This document shows positions 8,430 through 17,656 of a stretch of DNA of 64,000 nucleotides, one piece after another. The notes below the pieces were generated by a model. It ran no database searches. It was not told where the DNA came from and saw only the letters and a list, made by a program, of their open reading frames with translations. This stretch comes from Paraperibacillus esterisolvens. GTDB taxonomy: Bacteria; Bacillota; Bacilli; Bacillales; DSM-1321. The DNA lies in contig NZ_CP143545.1 in assembly GCF_046237625.1 (NCBI RefSeq), positions 1,240,001-1,304,000 on the forward strand. The letters run 5' to 3'. A program made the position numbers and the translations under genes. Within the stretch, counting starts at the first letter, position 1; each line of letters opens with the position of its first letter.

Positions 8430-10147
8430 TGGCAAGCATGTTAAAAGGGATAGCGGCTTCAAGCGGAATTGCGATTGCCAAGGCATATCGCCTGATTGAG
8501 CCAGATTTAACGGTGCAAAAACAGACCGTTGCAGAAACAGCTGAAGAAAAATCCCGCTTCCAGGATGCAGTCAGCGTCTCCAAGAAGGAATTACAAGCCA
8601 TCCGTGATAATGCCGAAAAAGAGCTGGGTGCGGACAAAGCAGCCATATTCGATGCCCACCTTCTTGTTCTAAGCGATCCAGAATTGATTTCACCCATCGA
8701 AGACAAAATTGATAATGAACAAGTCAATGCAGAGTTTGCCCTTAAGGAAACAGCGGATATGTTCGTTATGATGTTTGAGCAGATGGACAACGAATATATG
8801 AAAGAGCGTGCTGCAGATATCCGTGATGTTACCAAGCGGGTGCTTGCACACCTATTGGAAGTCCAGATTCCTAACCCAAGCATGATCTCTGAGGAAGTGA
8901 TCATCGTAGCTGAAGATTTGACGCCATCTGATACAGCACAGTTGAACCGTACATATGTAAAAGGTTTTACTACGAATATCGGCGGCCGTACATCGCATTC
9001 AGCCATTATGGCGCGTTCCATGGAAATCCCTGCCGTAGTGGGAACAAAGGATGCTGTCGAGCAGATTCAAAATGGCGATTTAGTCATTGTGGATGGCTTG
9101 AATGGTGAAGTTCACGTAAATCCCACACCTGAATTGATTGAAAAATATAAGAGCGAGCATAAAGCCTTTGAAGCACAAAAGGCTGAATGGGCAAAGCTCG
9201 TAAATGAAAAGACGGTTTCTGCTGATGGACGTCATGTTGAGCTTGCTGCCAACATCGGGACACCTAAGGACCTGGAAGGCGTCAAGGCAAACGGCGGAGA
9301 GGGAATCGGTCTTTACCGCACCGAATTCCTTTACATGGGCCGCGACCAGCTGCCGACAGAAGATGAACAATTCGAAGCTTACAAGGCGGTCCTTGAAGGC
9401 ATGGAAGGCAAGCCGGTTGTAGTCCGCACCCTGGACATCGGCGGAGATAAGGAACTGCCGTACCTCGATCTTCCTAAGGAAATGAACCCATTCCTGGGCT
9501 TCAGGGCAATCCGTCTATGCCTGGAAGAACAGGGTATTTTCCGTACACAGCTTCGTGCGCTGCTAAGGGCAAGCACCTACGGAAACCTGAAGATCATGTT
9601 CCCAATGATTGCAACGCTTGATGAATTCAGGGCGGCCAAAACCATTCTTGAAGAAGAAAAGCAGACGCTTGCTGGCGAAGGGATTCAGACAGCGGATCAT
9701 ATTGAGACAGGGATCATGGTGGAAATTCCATCAACTGCCGTCATGGCGGACACGTTTGCCAAAGAAGTTGACTTCTTCAGCATCGGAACGAATGACCTGA
9801 TTCAGTATACAATGGCTGCTGATCGTATGAATGAAAGGGTATCTTACCTGTATCAGCCATACAACCCGGCTATCCTGCGCTTAGTCAAGATGGTCATCGA
9901 CGCAGCGCATAAAGAGGGCAAGTGGGCCGGCATGTGTGGAGAGATGGCTGGCGATGAAACGGCAATTCCGCTTCTATTGGGACTCGGGCTTGATGAGTTC
10001 TCCATGAGCGCCACATCCATCCTCAGGGCCCGTTCCCTGATCAAGCGCCTTTCCCAGCCGGAGATGCTGCAGCTGGCAGATCAGGCACTTGGCATGAGCA
10101 CAGCTGAAGAAGTGGTACATGCTGTGGAAACAGCTTTAACTAAATAA
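8429..10147 (+). CDS. ptsI: PTS enzyme I (phosphoenolpyruvate-protein phosphotransferase)
   Basis: A full-length 572-residue enzyme I. The N-terminal HPr-binding/phosphohistidine part contains the active His190 in GGRTSHSAIMARS. The C-terminal PEP-binding barrel contains GIGLYRTEFLYM, the metal/PEP motifs FFSIGTNDLIQYTMAADR and the Cys in AGMCGEMAGD. It transfers phosphate from PEP to HPr in the cytoplasm. It overlaps ptsH by one base and the pair ends with a strong terminator, so it is a two-gene operon. Confidence 0.98.
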   Translation: MASMLKGIAASSGIAIAKAYRLIEPDLTVQKQTVAETAEEKSRFQDAVSVSKKELQAIRDNAEKELGADKAAIFDAHLLVLSDPELISPIEDKIDNEQVNAEFALKETADMFVMMFEQMDNEYMKERAADIRDVTKRVLAHLLEVQIPNPSMISEEVIIVAEDLTPSDTAQLNRTYVKGFTTNIGGRTSHSAIMARSMEIPAVVGTKDAVEQIQNGDLVIVDGLNGEVHVNPTPELIEKYKSEHKAFEAQKAEWAKLVNEKTVSADGRHVELAANIGTPKDLEGVKANGGEGIGLYRTEFLYMGRDQLPTEDEQFEAYKAVLEGMEGKPVVVRTLDIGGDKELPYLDLPKEMNPFLGFRAIRLCLEEQGIFRTQLRALLRASTYGNLKIMFPMIATLDEFRAAKTILEEEKQTLAGEGIQTADHIETGIMVEIPSTAVMADTFAKEVDFFSIGTNDLIQYTMAADRMNERVSYLYQPYNPAILRLVKMVIDAAHKEGKWAGMCGEMAGDETAIPLLLGLGLDEFSMSATSILRARSLIKRLSQPEMLQLADQALGMSTAEEVVHAVETALTK

Positions 10148-10179
10148 TCTAACGGACAGGATTTTTCCTTCCGGATAGG

Positions 10180-10230
10180 CTGCAGGCATAACCGGTGAAA
10201 ACCGGCTTGCCTGCAGTTTTTTGTTTTTTT
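10180..10230 (+). terminator. Terminator of ptsHI
   Basis: CTGCAGGC...ACCGG pairs with CCGG...GCCTGCAG and is followed by T6-G-T7. Confidence 0.88.
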
Positions 10231-10333
10231 CATTTAGATTGTGGTTTCCGGCTGATGTTGGGGGGAACGATCAAATAGGGGCAGAAATGAATGATTATAA
10301 GAGGGCTTAAAAATAGCGTTGAGGTGAGGTCAA
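10231..10333 (+). other. Gap after ptsHI terminator
   Basis: Start of the roughly 590-base interval between ptsI and the importer genes. It is AT-rich and probably carries the promoter for the small ORF that follows. I could not assign boxes with confidence. Confidence 0.3.
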
Positions 10334-10450
10334 TTGGTCACACCTATCAATAGATCCAGCAAAAAGTCTTTGATTGATACAGAGTCTGAACAATACTGGC
10401 TGCTGAAAAGCAAAACGGTATTTACCATATATTTTTATAAATGTGTTTAA
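10334..10450 (+). CDS. Candidate 38-residue small protein, TTG start
   Basis: A TTG codon is preceded by GAGGTGAGG 4-8 bases upstream and opens a 38-codon frame. The protein begins VTPINRSSKKSLIDTESE and continues with a basic, aromatic end (LLKSKTVF, IYFYKC). The strong ribosome binding site, sensible composition and a downstream intrinsic terminator (10534-10568) argue for a real gene. I do not recognise the family. It lies alone between ptsHI and an Opu-type importer. The 80 bases between its stop and the terminator contain a near-palindrome around 10485-10522. Confidence 0.55.
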   Translation: MVTPINRSSKKSLIDTESEQYWLLKSKTVFTIYFYKCV

Positions 10451-10533
10451 GAGAAACAGGGACGGGTATAGTAAGACTAGCAGCAAATGAATGTGACCTA
10501 GTTATGCAGCTAACATTCTCATTTCCCCCCTTT

Positions 10534-10568
10534 AGACAGCCGTATAAATGCCGGTTGTCTTTTTTTTT
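10534..10568 (+). terminator. Terminator downstream of the 38-residue ORF
   Basis: AGACAGCCG pairs with CGGTTGTCT (one G-U pair) and is followed by nine T. It cannot serve ptsI, which already has its own terminator 300 bases earlier, so it implies a separate short transcript in this gap. Confidence 0.8.
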
Positions 10569-10821
10569 GCAAATAACAGTTTTAATGCAGGTCGCTTAGG
10601 GTATCTAGAAATTACTATATTAAAATCATTTTCTGTTTTCAACACGGAAATAAATGGATGATGGTTTTTTACCTGCTTTTTACCCCGCGTTGATTGCTCG
10701 ACCTCCAAAATCGAACATATAAGCGATGTATAATGCAAATCCTACATTTATAACCTTTCAAATTTCTTTTCGGCTGCTAAGGCATCGTCTAGAAAAAATA
10801 CTGTGAAGAGAGGGAAGGCCC

Positions 10822-11961
10822 TTGATCAAATTTAATCATGTCGGGAAAAAATATCCCGATGGCTTTATGGCTTTAAAAGATATCACCTTTGAAATAGGAG
10901 AAGGGGAGTTTGTTGCGCTGATCGGACCGAGCGGCTGCGGCAAAACTACAACCATGAGAATGATAAACCGGCTGACAGAGCCGACATCCGGGGAGATATA
11001 CATAAACGGGGAGGATGTCTCAAAAAGAGATCCTGTCCAGCTTCGAAGGAATATAGGCTATGTAATCCAGCAGATTGGATTACTGCCCCATATGACGATC
11101 AAAGATAATATAACCCTGGTCCCCCGGCTGAAAGGCTGGGATAAGGAGCGGTATGAGAAAAAGGTCGATGAACTTCTTGAACTGGTTGGCCTTGATCCGG
11201 AAACATTTAAAAACAGGTTCCCTGCCGATCTGAGCGGCGGTCAGCAGCAGAGAATTGGAGTGATCCGCGCCCTTGCAGCCGAGCCTCCCGTCATTCTGAT
11301 GGATGAACCATTCAGCGCACTCGACCCGATCAGCCGTGAGCAGCTTCAGGATGAATTAGTCCAGCTTCAGCAAAGGATCAAGAAAACGATCGTATTTGTC
11401 ACCCATGACATGGATGAAGCAATTAAAATTGCTGACCGCATTGCGATCATGAATGAAGGGGAAATTGTTCAATTTGATTCCCCGGAACGGATACTCCGCC
11501 ATCCAAAGAATGATTTTGTCAGAGGCTTCATTGGTGAAGACCGTCTTATTGCGAAAAACGAAAATCCGTCCGCAAAGGATTTGATGATTGAAAAAATCAT
11601 TACCGCAAAACCAGGACGCGGCCTTGCTGAGGCCTTGAAAATGATGAAAACCTACAGAGTAGACAGCCTCCTTGTAACGGATGAGGATAGAAGGCTGCTC
11701 GGGATAGCAGCGCTGGAGGATGTAGAGCGGGAATATCATCATGAAGAAAAAACGCTTGGGGATATCATGAAGCGGGACATCTATCAGGCGGATGCTGAAA
11801 CGCCATATACGGAAATCGCCCGGATGTTCGCTGAAGGTGCTGTGATTGTTCCGGTATCATCAGGCGGAAGGCTCGCCGGCTTAATAACCAGGGCATCCAT
11901 GATGCGGGGCCTTGCCGGACTGCAGACTGCAGCCGGGGGAGGTGTAAGACATGGAGAATAA
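10822..11961 (+). CDS. Opu-type ABC transporter ATP-binding protein with CBS pair (OpuCA/EgtV-like)
   Basis: The 379-residue protein has Walker A GPSGCGKTT, the signature LSGGQQQR and Walker B VILMDEPFSALD, then a C-terminal CBS-domain pair (about 255-375) typical of osmoprotectant importers, where the CBS pair senses ionic strength or a nucleotide. It energises the fused permease/binding protein encoded next. AGAGGG is 8 bases before the TTG start. Two-gene systems with this layout include Listeria BilE and pneumococcal EgtUV (ergothioneine), so the substrate may be betaine/carnitine/choline or ergothioneine. Confidence 0.88.
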   Translation: MIKFNHVGKKYPDGFMALKDITFEIGEGEFVALIGPSGCGKTTTMRMINRLTEPTSGEIYINGEDVSKRDPVQLRRNIGYVIQQIGLLPHMTIKDNITLVPRLKGWDKERYEKKVDELLELVGLDPETFKNRFPADLSGGQQQRIGVIRALAAEPPVILMDEPFSALDPISREQLQDELVQLQQRIKKTIVFVTHDMDEAIKIADRIAIMNEGEIVQFDSPERILRHPKNDFVRGFIGEDRLIAKNENPSAKDLMIEKIITAKPGRGLAEALKMMKTYRVDSLLVTDEDRRLLGIAALEDVEREYHHEEKTLGDIMKRDIYQADAETPYTEIARMFAEGAVIVPVSSGGRLAGLITRASMMRGLAGLQTAAGGGVRHGE

Positions 11962-13513
11962 CAATTTCCTGATGGCTCTTTGGGATACAATGTCATCCCG
12001 CTGGCCGGATATATTGCTGGGACTTCAGCAGCATTTATTCCTGTCGATTGTGTCAATTGCGGTGGCTGCCATCATTGCCATACCGCTTGGAATCTTTATA
12101 TCAAGGCGAAAGCGTGCTGCCGAACCGATCATCGGGGTCGTTTCTGTCTTTCAAACAATACCGAGTCTGGCATTATTCGGTTTCCTGCTGCCTCTGTTTG
12201 GCATCGGGAACATTACAGCCATCATTGCATTAACTGTTTATGCACTCCTTCCGTTACTGAGGAATACATATACCGGATTGACCAGTGTCGACCAATCAGC
12301 TGTTGAGGCTGGTAAGGGCATGGGGATGACACAGAATCAAATTCTGAGGATGATTGAACTGCCCCTGGCGATGCCAATCATTATGGCCGGACTCCGGACC
12401 GCATCAGTGCTGACGATCGGGGTAGCCACCCTTGCCGCATTCATTGGAGCCGGCGGTCTCGGGGATTTGATCTACCGGGGACTTTCAACGGCCAGAAATG
12501 AATTGGTGCTTGCGGGAGCAATACCGGCCGCTATCCTTGCAGTAGCCATCGACTTGATTTTAAAGCGGGTTGAATTGGCTGTAGATCCGAAAAGAGGAAA
12601 AAGAGGCACTATAAATTGGAAGAAAACAGCTGCCATCCTTGTGCCGGCTGCAGCCATCCTGCTGTTCTTCTCATTTAGGGGAGGCACTTCAAATGATACA
12701 GTGGTCATAGCAGGAAAGAAATGGACAGAACAATATATTCTCCCGTATATCGTTTCTGAATATGTGAAGGATAAGACCGATTATAATGTGCAGATAAAGG
12801 AAGGCCTTGGAGAAACGCCGATTTTGACGCAGGCGCTGCGAAAAGGCGATATTGATCTGTATGTGGAATACACAGGTACCGGCCTGCTGACGATATTGAA
12901 GGAGAAATACAATCCTGAAGACAGTGCAGATGATATCTATAAGAAGGTGAATGAAGGGTATCAGGATAAATATGATCTGAAATGGCTTAAGCCTTTAGGA
13001 TTTGAAAATACGTATGCCCTGGCCTTCAATCAGGAATCATTCAAAAAAGCGGGTGTAAAGACCATCTCGGGGCTTGCGCCAAAATCCGGCGAAGTGCGAT
13101 TTGGTGCACCGACTGAATTTTTCGAGCGCGAGGATGGATATACAGCTTTTACAGAAACATACAATTTAAAGTTCAAGGAAAAGCGGAGCCTTGATGCCAA
13201 CCTGATGTATTCCGCTCTCAACGAGGGAAAAGTGGACGCCATCCCTGCCTTTACAACAGATGGCAGACTGGTCCGGTTCAATTTGCAGACGCTGAAGGAT
13301 GATAAAAAGTTTTTCCCTCCGTATTATGCAGCCCCGATTGTCAGGGAAGAAACACTTAAAAAATTCCCTGAACTTGAGGATACTGTCAATGGTCTTGCAG
13401 GCAAAATCTCTAGTAAAGAAATGGCTGAGATGAATGCACAGGTAGACCTGGATAAAAAAGACCCGGAGGATGTGGCAAAGGCCTTCTTGAAAAAGAAAGG
13501 GCTCATAGACTAA
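11951..13513 (+). CDS. Fused Opu/EgtU-type permease and substrate-binding protein
   Basis: The 520-residue protein joins two parts. Residues 1-215 are a six-helix BPD-type permease with the coupling-helix region EAGKGMGMTQNQILRMIELP. After one more membrane segment (about 226-245), residues 250-520 are an OpuAC/type-II binding domain (IAGKKWTEQYILPYIVSEYV, DLYVEYTGTG, VDAIPAFTTDGRL). Classical Bacillus OpuB/OpuC systems encode these as separate proteins; the fusion is that of BilEB/EgtU. It overlaps the ATPase gene by 11 bases and has GGGGGAGGTG before the ATG. Confidence 0.88.
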   Translation: MENNNFLMALWDTMSSRWPDILLGLQQHLFLSIVSIAVAAIIAIPLGIFISRRKRAAEPIIGVVSVFQTIPSLALFGFLLPLFGIGNITAIIALTVYALLPLLRNTYTGLTSVDQSAVEAGKGMGMTQNQILRMIELPLAMPIIMAGLRTASVLTIGVATLAAFIGAGGLGDLIYRGLSTARNELVLAGAIPAAILAVAIDLILKRVELAVDPKRGKRGTINWKKTAAILVPAAAILLFFSFRGGTSNDTVVIAGKKWTEQYILPYIVSEYVKDKTDYNVQIKEGLGETPILTQALRKGDIDLYVEYTGTGLLTILKEKYNPEDSADDIYKKVNEGYQDKYDLKWLKPLGFENTYALAFNQESFKKAGVKTISGLAPKSGEVRFGAPTEFFEREDGYTAFTETYNLKFKEKRSLDANLMYSALNEGKVDAIPAFTTDGRLVRFNLQTLKDDKKFFPPYYAAPIVREETLKKFPELEDTVNGLAGKISSKEMAEMNAQVDLDKKDPEDVAKAFLKKKGLID

Positions 13514-13515
13514 AT

Positions 13516-13552
13516 GGAAGAGCAGCAGGCTTTTAAGCAGGCTGCTCTTTCC
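13516..13552 (+). terminator. Terminator of the Opu-type operon
   Basis: GGAAGAGCAGC pairs with GCTGCTCTTTCC across a 15-base loop directly after the stop codon. The T-tract is short (CTTTCC), so it may be only partly efficient. Confidence 0.6.
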
Positions 13553-13688
13553 GTGGGAAGAACTCATTTCTGCCAGCCGGGACAGGCCTAAATGAACTCC
13601 CTCCGCTTCCGGCAGTCCTAAAGGTGGCACTCCGCGGGCAATTCACGCTAAAATGAAAGAATAATTAGAAAAAAGGGAGGCAGGACAT

Positions 13689-14474
13689 ATGGATTTAAAT
13701 TTATCGGGCAGGACTGCGATTGTAGCGGCTTCCAGCCAGGGACTGGGCCGTGCCATAGCGGAGGAACTGGTCAAAGAGGGAGCTAACGTGGTTATAACGA
13801 GCCGCAGTGAAGAAAAACTGAAAGAAGTCTGCGGCAAATTAAAGGATCTTCAGCAGGGCAAGGTGAGCTATATAGTTGGTGATCTTACAAATGGGGCGGA
13901 CATCCAGCGTATCATCAGAGAAACAATCGATACATACGGCGGCATTGATATATTGGTCAACAATGCAGGCGGCCCTCCGGCAGGTGCCTTTGAAGACATA
14001 ACAGACGAAGAGTGGCAGACGACTTTTGAGCTCAACCTCTTAAGTTATATACGCCTGATCAGAGCTGCTCTTCCTCATCTCAAGAAAAAAGGTGGAAGAA
14101 TCGTCAATATAGCTTCTTCCTCGGTCAAAGAACCGATTCCAGGCCTGATCTTATCCAATACATTCAGGACTGCCATCACCGGCTTGTCTAAGACGCTTGC
14201 GGCTGAACTTGCACCGCATCATATTCTCATAAATACCCTTGCGCCGGGCAGGATCGCAACAGACCGGGTCAGGCATCTTGATGAGATAAATGCAGATAAA
14301 GCAGGACTTGCAGTGGAAGAAATAGAGGATCGGATGAAAGGGCAGATTCCGCTCGGGAGATATGGTGAACCTGCTGAATTTGCAAGGGTAGCAGCCTTTT
14401 TGCTGTCTGACGCCAATTCATATATGACCGGCAGTACATTCCTTGTAGATGGCGGGATGGTTAAATCATTGTGA
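13689..14474 (+). CDS. Atypical SDR-family protein lacking the YxxxK motif
   Basis: The 261-residue protein has the SDR fold markers NNAGGPP and the C-terminal GSTFLVDGGM, but the cofactor motif is AASSQGLG instead of TGxxxGxG. The catalytic Tyr/Lys positions read LSNTFR in place of YxxxK. This matches the subgroup described as BKR-like SDRs without a perfect nucleotide motif or catalytic tetrad. It may still bind a nucleotide, but classical chemistry is doubtful. GGGAGG precedes the ATG. It is followed closely by ykwC, so the two are probably co-transcribed. Confidence 0.85.
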   Translation: MDLNLSGRTAIVAASSQGLGRAIAEELVKEGANVVITSRSEEKLKEVCGKLKDLQQGKVSYIVGDLTNGADIQRIIRETIDTYGGIDILVNNAGGPPAGAFEDITDEEWQTTFELNLLSYIRLIRAALPHLKKKGGRIVNIASSSVKEPIPGLILSNTFRTAITGLSKTLAAELAPHHILINTLAPGRIATDRVRHLDEINADKAGLAVEEIEDRMKGQIPLGRYGEPAEFARVAAFLLSDANSYMTGSTFLVDGGMVKSL

Positions 14475-14494
14475 TGAAGAAGGGAAAAGATATT

Positions 14495-15367
14495 ATGGAT
14501 CAGAAATATTCTATTGGCTTTATCGGCATCGGAGTAATGGGCGAAAGCATGGCAGGGCATTTACTAAAAAGCGGCCTGCAGGTCAGCGTGTACACGAGGA
14601 CCAAGTCTAAGGCGGAAAGGCTTCTTGAGGCGGGGGCAGCCTGGGCTGATTCCCCCCGCAGGATAGCTGAGACCTCCAATGTAATCATTTCAATTGTGGG
14701 ATATCCCCATGATGTAGAAGAAATATATCTTGGACAGGAAGGCATTGTTACGCATGCCGAAAAAGGCACCTTTCTGATCGACATGACCACATCTAAGCCG
14801 GAACTGGCTGTGAGGATTTATGAAGAAGCTAAAAAACGGGGCCTGCGTTCCATAGATGCTCCAGTTTCAGGTGGTGACATTGGTGCACAGAATGCCAGCT
14901 TGACCATCATGGCAGGCGGTGATGAGGAGGATTTCCAGGCGGTGGAGCCAATACTTGCATTAATGGGTTCCAATGTGCAGTACCAGGGAAAAGCTGGAGC
15001 TGGACAGCACACGAAAATGAGCAATCAGATTGCCATTGCTTCTAATATGATCGGAGTCTGCGAAGCTGTGGTTTATGCACAAAAAGCCGGACTTAATCCC
15101 GAGAATGTACTGAAGAGTATATCCTTCGGTGCTGCGGGGAGCTGGTCACTGTCCAATCTGGCACCGCGTATGATCAGCGGCGACTTTAAGCCTGGCTTTT
15201 ATATAAAACATTTCATTAAAGACATGAAAATTGCCCTGGAGGAATCCGAACGCATGGAACTGGCACTGCCGGGCCTGAAGCTTGCAAGGTCCTTATATGA
15301 AAGCCTGGCTGCAGCAGGGGAAGCGGAAAGCGGTACACAGGCACTGTATAAATATTGGGAGTTGTAA
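14495..15367 (+). CDS. ykwC: NAD(P)-dependent beta-hydroxyacid dehydrogenase YkwC
   Basis: A 290-residue member of the 3-hydroxyisobutyrate/tartronate-semialdehyde dehydrogenase family: nucleotide motif GFIGIGVMGESMA, substrate motif DAPVSGGDIGAQNA, and the catalytic Lys region in GAGQHTKMSNQ. It aligns by eye along its length with B. subtilis YkwC. The frame opens at a GTG at 14471 overlapping the SDR stop, but GAAGGGAA is 8 bases before the ATG at 14495, which also matches the family N-terminus. The physiological substrate is not established. Confidence 0.9.
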   Translation: MDQKYSIGFIGIGVMGESMAGHLLKSGLQVSVYTRTKSKAERLLEAGAAWADSPRRIAETSNVIISIVGYPHDVEEIYLGQEGIVTHAEKGTFLIDMTTSKPELAVRIYEEAKKRGLRSIDAPVSGGDIGAQNASLTIMAGGDEEDFQAVEPILALMGSNVQYQGKAGAGQHTKMSNQIAIASNMIGVCEAVVYAQKAGLNPENVLKSISFGAAGSWSLSNLAPRMISGDFKPGFYIKHFIKDMKIALEESERMELALPGLKLARSLYESLAAAGEAESGTQALYKYWEL

Positions 15368-15376
15368 GGCGCCGGC

Positions 15377-15415
15377 AAAAAACGCTTGAACCAAAATTGG
15401 TCCAAGCGTTTCTTT
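15377..15415. terminator. Terminator between ykwC and patA
   Basis: AAACGCTTGAACCAA pairs with TTGGTCCAAGCGTTT with one mismatch. A-rich and T-rich flanks allow use by both converging genes. Confidence 0.8.
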
Positions 15416-15416
15416 G

Positions 15417-16559
15417 TCACGTGTCCAGGAAAGATGCAAGCCTGTCCAGGGCTCTTTCCAGAGTATCCAGGGAATAAGCGTAGGATAATCTCACATAGCC
15501 TTCTCCGAGCTGAGAGAAGGCACTCCCGGGGACAAGCGCCACCCTCTTGCTTTTTAATAGCTCAAGGGCGAATTCTTCCGACGAAGGGTATTTTTTGGGA
15601 AGCTTAATAAAGAAATAAAAAGCTCCATCAGGCATGACCACATCCAGATTCATTTCCTTGAGACGGGAATAAACATAATCCCTTCTTTTTCTGTACTCCG
15701 CTCTCATCGGGGCTGCGTCATTAAAACCGGCAGTAAGGGCGGCATACGCTGCTTTTTGTGAAATGGAAGAAGCACAGCTCACATTATATTGATGGACTTT
15801 CAATATATGTTCAGCTATCCTGCCAGGGGCGAAAATGAACCCAATCCGCCAGCCTGTCATGGAGTGTGATTTCGAAAGCCCATTGATCAAAATGGTCTGG
15901 GCAGGCAGAAATTCCGCAATGGAAGCATGGCCCTCATAAGAAAGTTCGCTGTAAATTTCGTCTGCGATGATAAAGATGCCCTTATCCTGCACCAGAGCCG
16001 CTATTTCCCGCAATTCTTGCGCATTAAGAGAAACGCCGGTCGGATTGGAAGGATAAGGAAGAATGATGCACTTTGTTTTTTCAGTGATATAGGCTGATAT
16101 GATACCCGCTGTCATCTTGAAGGAATTCCCGGTAATGTCAGCGTGTACCGGTACACCTCCGGAAAGTCTTACAATCGGTTCGTAACCGGGATAAACCGGA
16201 CCCGGCAGGATGGCTTCATCACCTTCTGACAGGATGGTTCTTAGCGAGATATCGATGGCTTCGCTCGCGCCTGCAGTGACGATGACTTCCGAGGCTGGAT
16301 CATATGTAAGGCGGTACTTTTCTTTCACATAATCGGCTGCAGCTTTCCTAAGTTCAAGGAAACCGGCATTATGTGTATAGACAGTGAAGTCTTCATCTAT
16401 GGCCTGCTTGGCAGCTTCCTTGATATGAAGCGGAGTTTTAAAATCTGGCTGACCAATCGTGAGGGATATCACATCTTCAAATTCCGAAACCATGTTAAAA
16501 AATTTGCGTATTCCTGAAAGTTCAATTTGTGTAACACGCTTATTCAAATAATTTTCCAT
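15417..16559 (-). CDS. patA: Aminotransferase PatA (N-acetyl-LL-diaminopimelate aminotransferase)
   Basis: A 380-residue class I/II PLP aminotransferase: SNPTGVS substrate loop, DEIYSEL motif, and the PLP-binding Lys in LSKSHSMTGWRIG. In Bacillus PatA converts N-acetyl-2-amino-6-oxopimelate to N-acetyl-LL-diaminopimelate, between DapH and DapL; both are encoded 15 kb away in this window. Placement next to cheV and ykwC matches the B. subtilis patA neighbourhood. GGGAGGTG precedes the ATG. Confidence 0.9.
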   Translation of the reverse strand: MENYLNKRVTQIELSGIRKFFNMVSEFEDVISLTIGQPDFKTPLHIKEAAKQAIDEDFTVYTHNAGFLELRKAAADYVKEKYRLTYDPASEVIVTAGASEAIDISLRTILSEGDEAILPGPVYPGYEPIVRLSGGVPVHADITGNSFKMTAGIISAYITEKTKCIILPYPSNPTGVSLNAQELREIAALVQDKGIFIIADEIYSELSYEGHASIAEFLPAQTILINGLSKSHSMTGWRIGFIFAPGRIAEHILKVHQYNVSCASSISQKAAYAALTAGFNDAAPMRAEYRKRRDYVYSRLKEMNLDVVMPDGAFYFFIKLPKKYPSSEEFALELLKSKRVALVPGSAFSQLGEGYVRLSYAYSLDTLERALDRLASFLDT

Positions 16560-16654
16560 ATCGCACCTCCCAATCTCATTATCATTTTACCACGATAAAG
16601 AGCAACGGGAAATAATCAGGAAATGGGGGACTGCCCCCCGGAAAGGAGATTTTT

Positions 16655-17656
16655 TTGATCAGAACAGCGGCTATTACAGAAAGCGGGCAGGTTTTGACCA
16701 ATCTGACCCTGGAAGATACGAAGCGCGGAGACATCAAATGGAGCTGGACTGACTTTTCAAATCCGACGCAGGAAGAAACAGAGAAGCTGGGTTCATTCTT
16801 TGATTTTCATCCGCTTGCGGTGGAGGATTGTTTTGACGATTTCCTGCAGCGGCCAAAAATTGACTTTTATGGTGAGTATCAATTCCTCGTAGTCCACGCC
16901 CTGGATTATGTGACACTTGAAGCGGAAGAAGTAGACATATTTATGGGCGCGAGGCAGGCAGTTACCTACCATAAAAAAGTGCTTCCGGAGATTGAGCGAA
17001 TGTGGGAGTCCTTTGCGGCTTCAAAAGAAAGCCTGCATGGGCCCTTTTCCATCGTCCACTGGACCATTGACAAGATCGTGGATAACTTTTTTCCAATCCT
17101 CTTCAAGATTGAGGATTGCCTGAACAGCCTGGATGATAATCCCGGCAGGAACTCAGCAACTGATTTGATGGAAGAATTGTTCGATATCAGGGGAGACCTT
17201 AACAAAATCAGAAAAACGCTCATCCCAATGAGGGATTTATTGTACCGGATCACAAATTCCGAGAGACTGAACCAACTGCCCGACCAGAAGCTTTATTTTC
17301 ACGACATATACGACCACTTGCTCAAGCTGGTTGAAATGATGGAGTCCTTCCGGGAATTTTCATCTGACATCAGGGACAGTTATATTTCCATGAATTCCTA
17401 CAATATGAATACAATCATGATGACGCTGACTGTGATTACCACGATTTTCATGCCGCTAACCTTTATTGTCGGAATTTACGGCATGAATTTCGATTATATG
17501 CCCGAGCTTCATTGGAAATATGGATTTCCGCTGATCATCGGTCTAATGATCATCATTTCTACTTCAATGTTCTTGTTTTTCTACAAAAAGGGCTGGATAA
17601 CAAGATCGCAAAAGCTCATTATAAAATATAATGGCAGGCCGGGCCGGAATCGGTGA
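16655..17656 (+). CDS. corA: CorA-type divalent cation channel/transporter
   Basis: The 333-residue protein has a large cytoplasmic N-terminal domain, a long helix (about 165-255) and two C-terminal membrane helices with the selectivity motif GMN in GIYGMNFDYMPEL between them. CorA pentamers import Mg2+ (sometimes Co2+/Zn2+). AAAGGAG is 6 bases before the TTG start. No Mg2+ riboswitch-like leader is visible in the 95-base upstream gap. No terminator is obvious downstream. Confidence 0.93.
   Translation: MIRTAAITESGQVLTNLTLEDTKRGDIKWSWTDFSNPTQEETEKLGSFFDFHPLAVEDCFDDFLQRPKIDFYGEYQFLVVHALDYVTLEAEEVDIFMGARQAVTYHKKVLPEIERMWESFAASKESLHGPFSIVHWTIDKIVDNFFPILFKIEDCLNSLDDNPGRNSATDLMEELFDIRGDLNKIRKTLIPMRDLLYRITNSERLNQLPDQKLYFHDIYDHLLKLVEMMESFREFSSDIRDSYISMNSYNMNTIMMTLTVITTIFMPLTFIVGIYGMNFDYMPELHWKYGFPLIIGLMIIISTSMFLFFYKKGWITRSQKLIIKYNGRPGRNR

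Noticed and set aside
13553..13688. Another copy of the post-terminator repeat after the Opu operon terminator
   Set aside because: Only a short TGCCAGCC-like similarity; head and tail motifs are absent.
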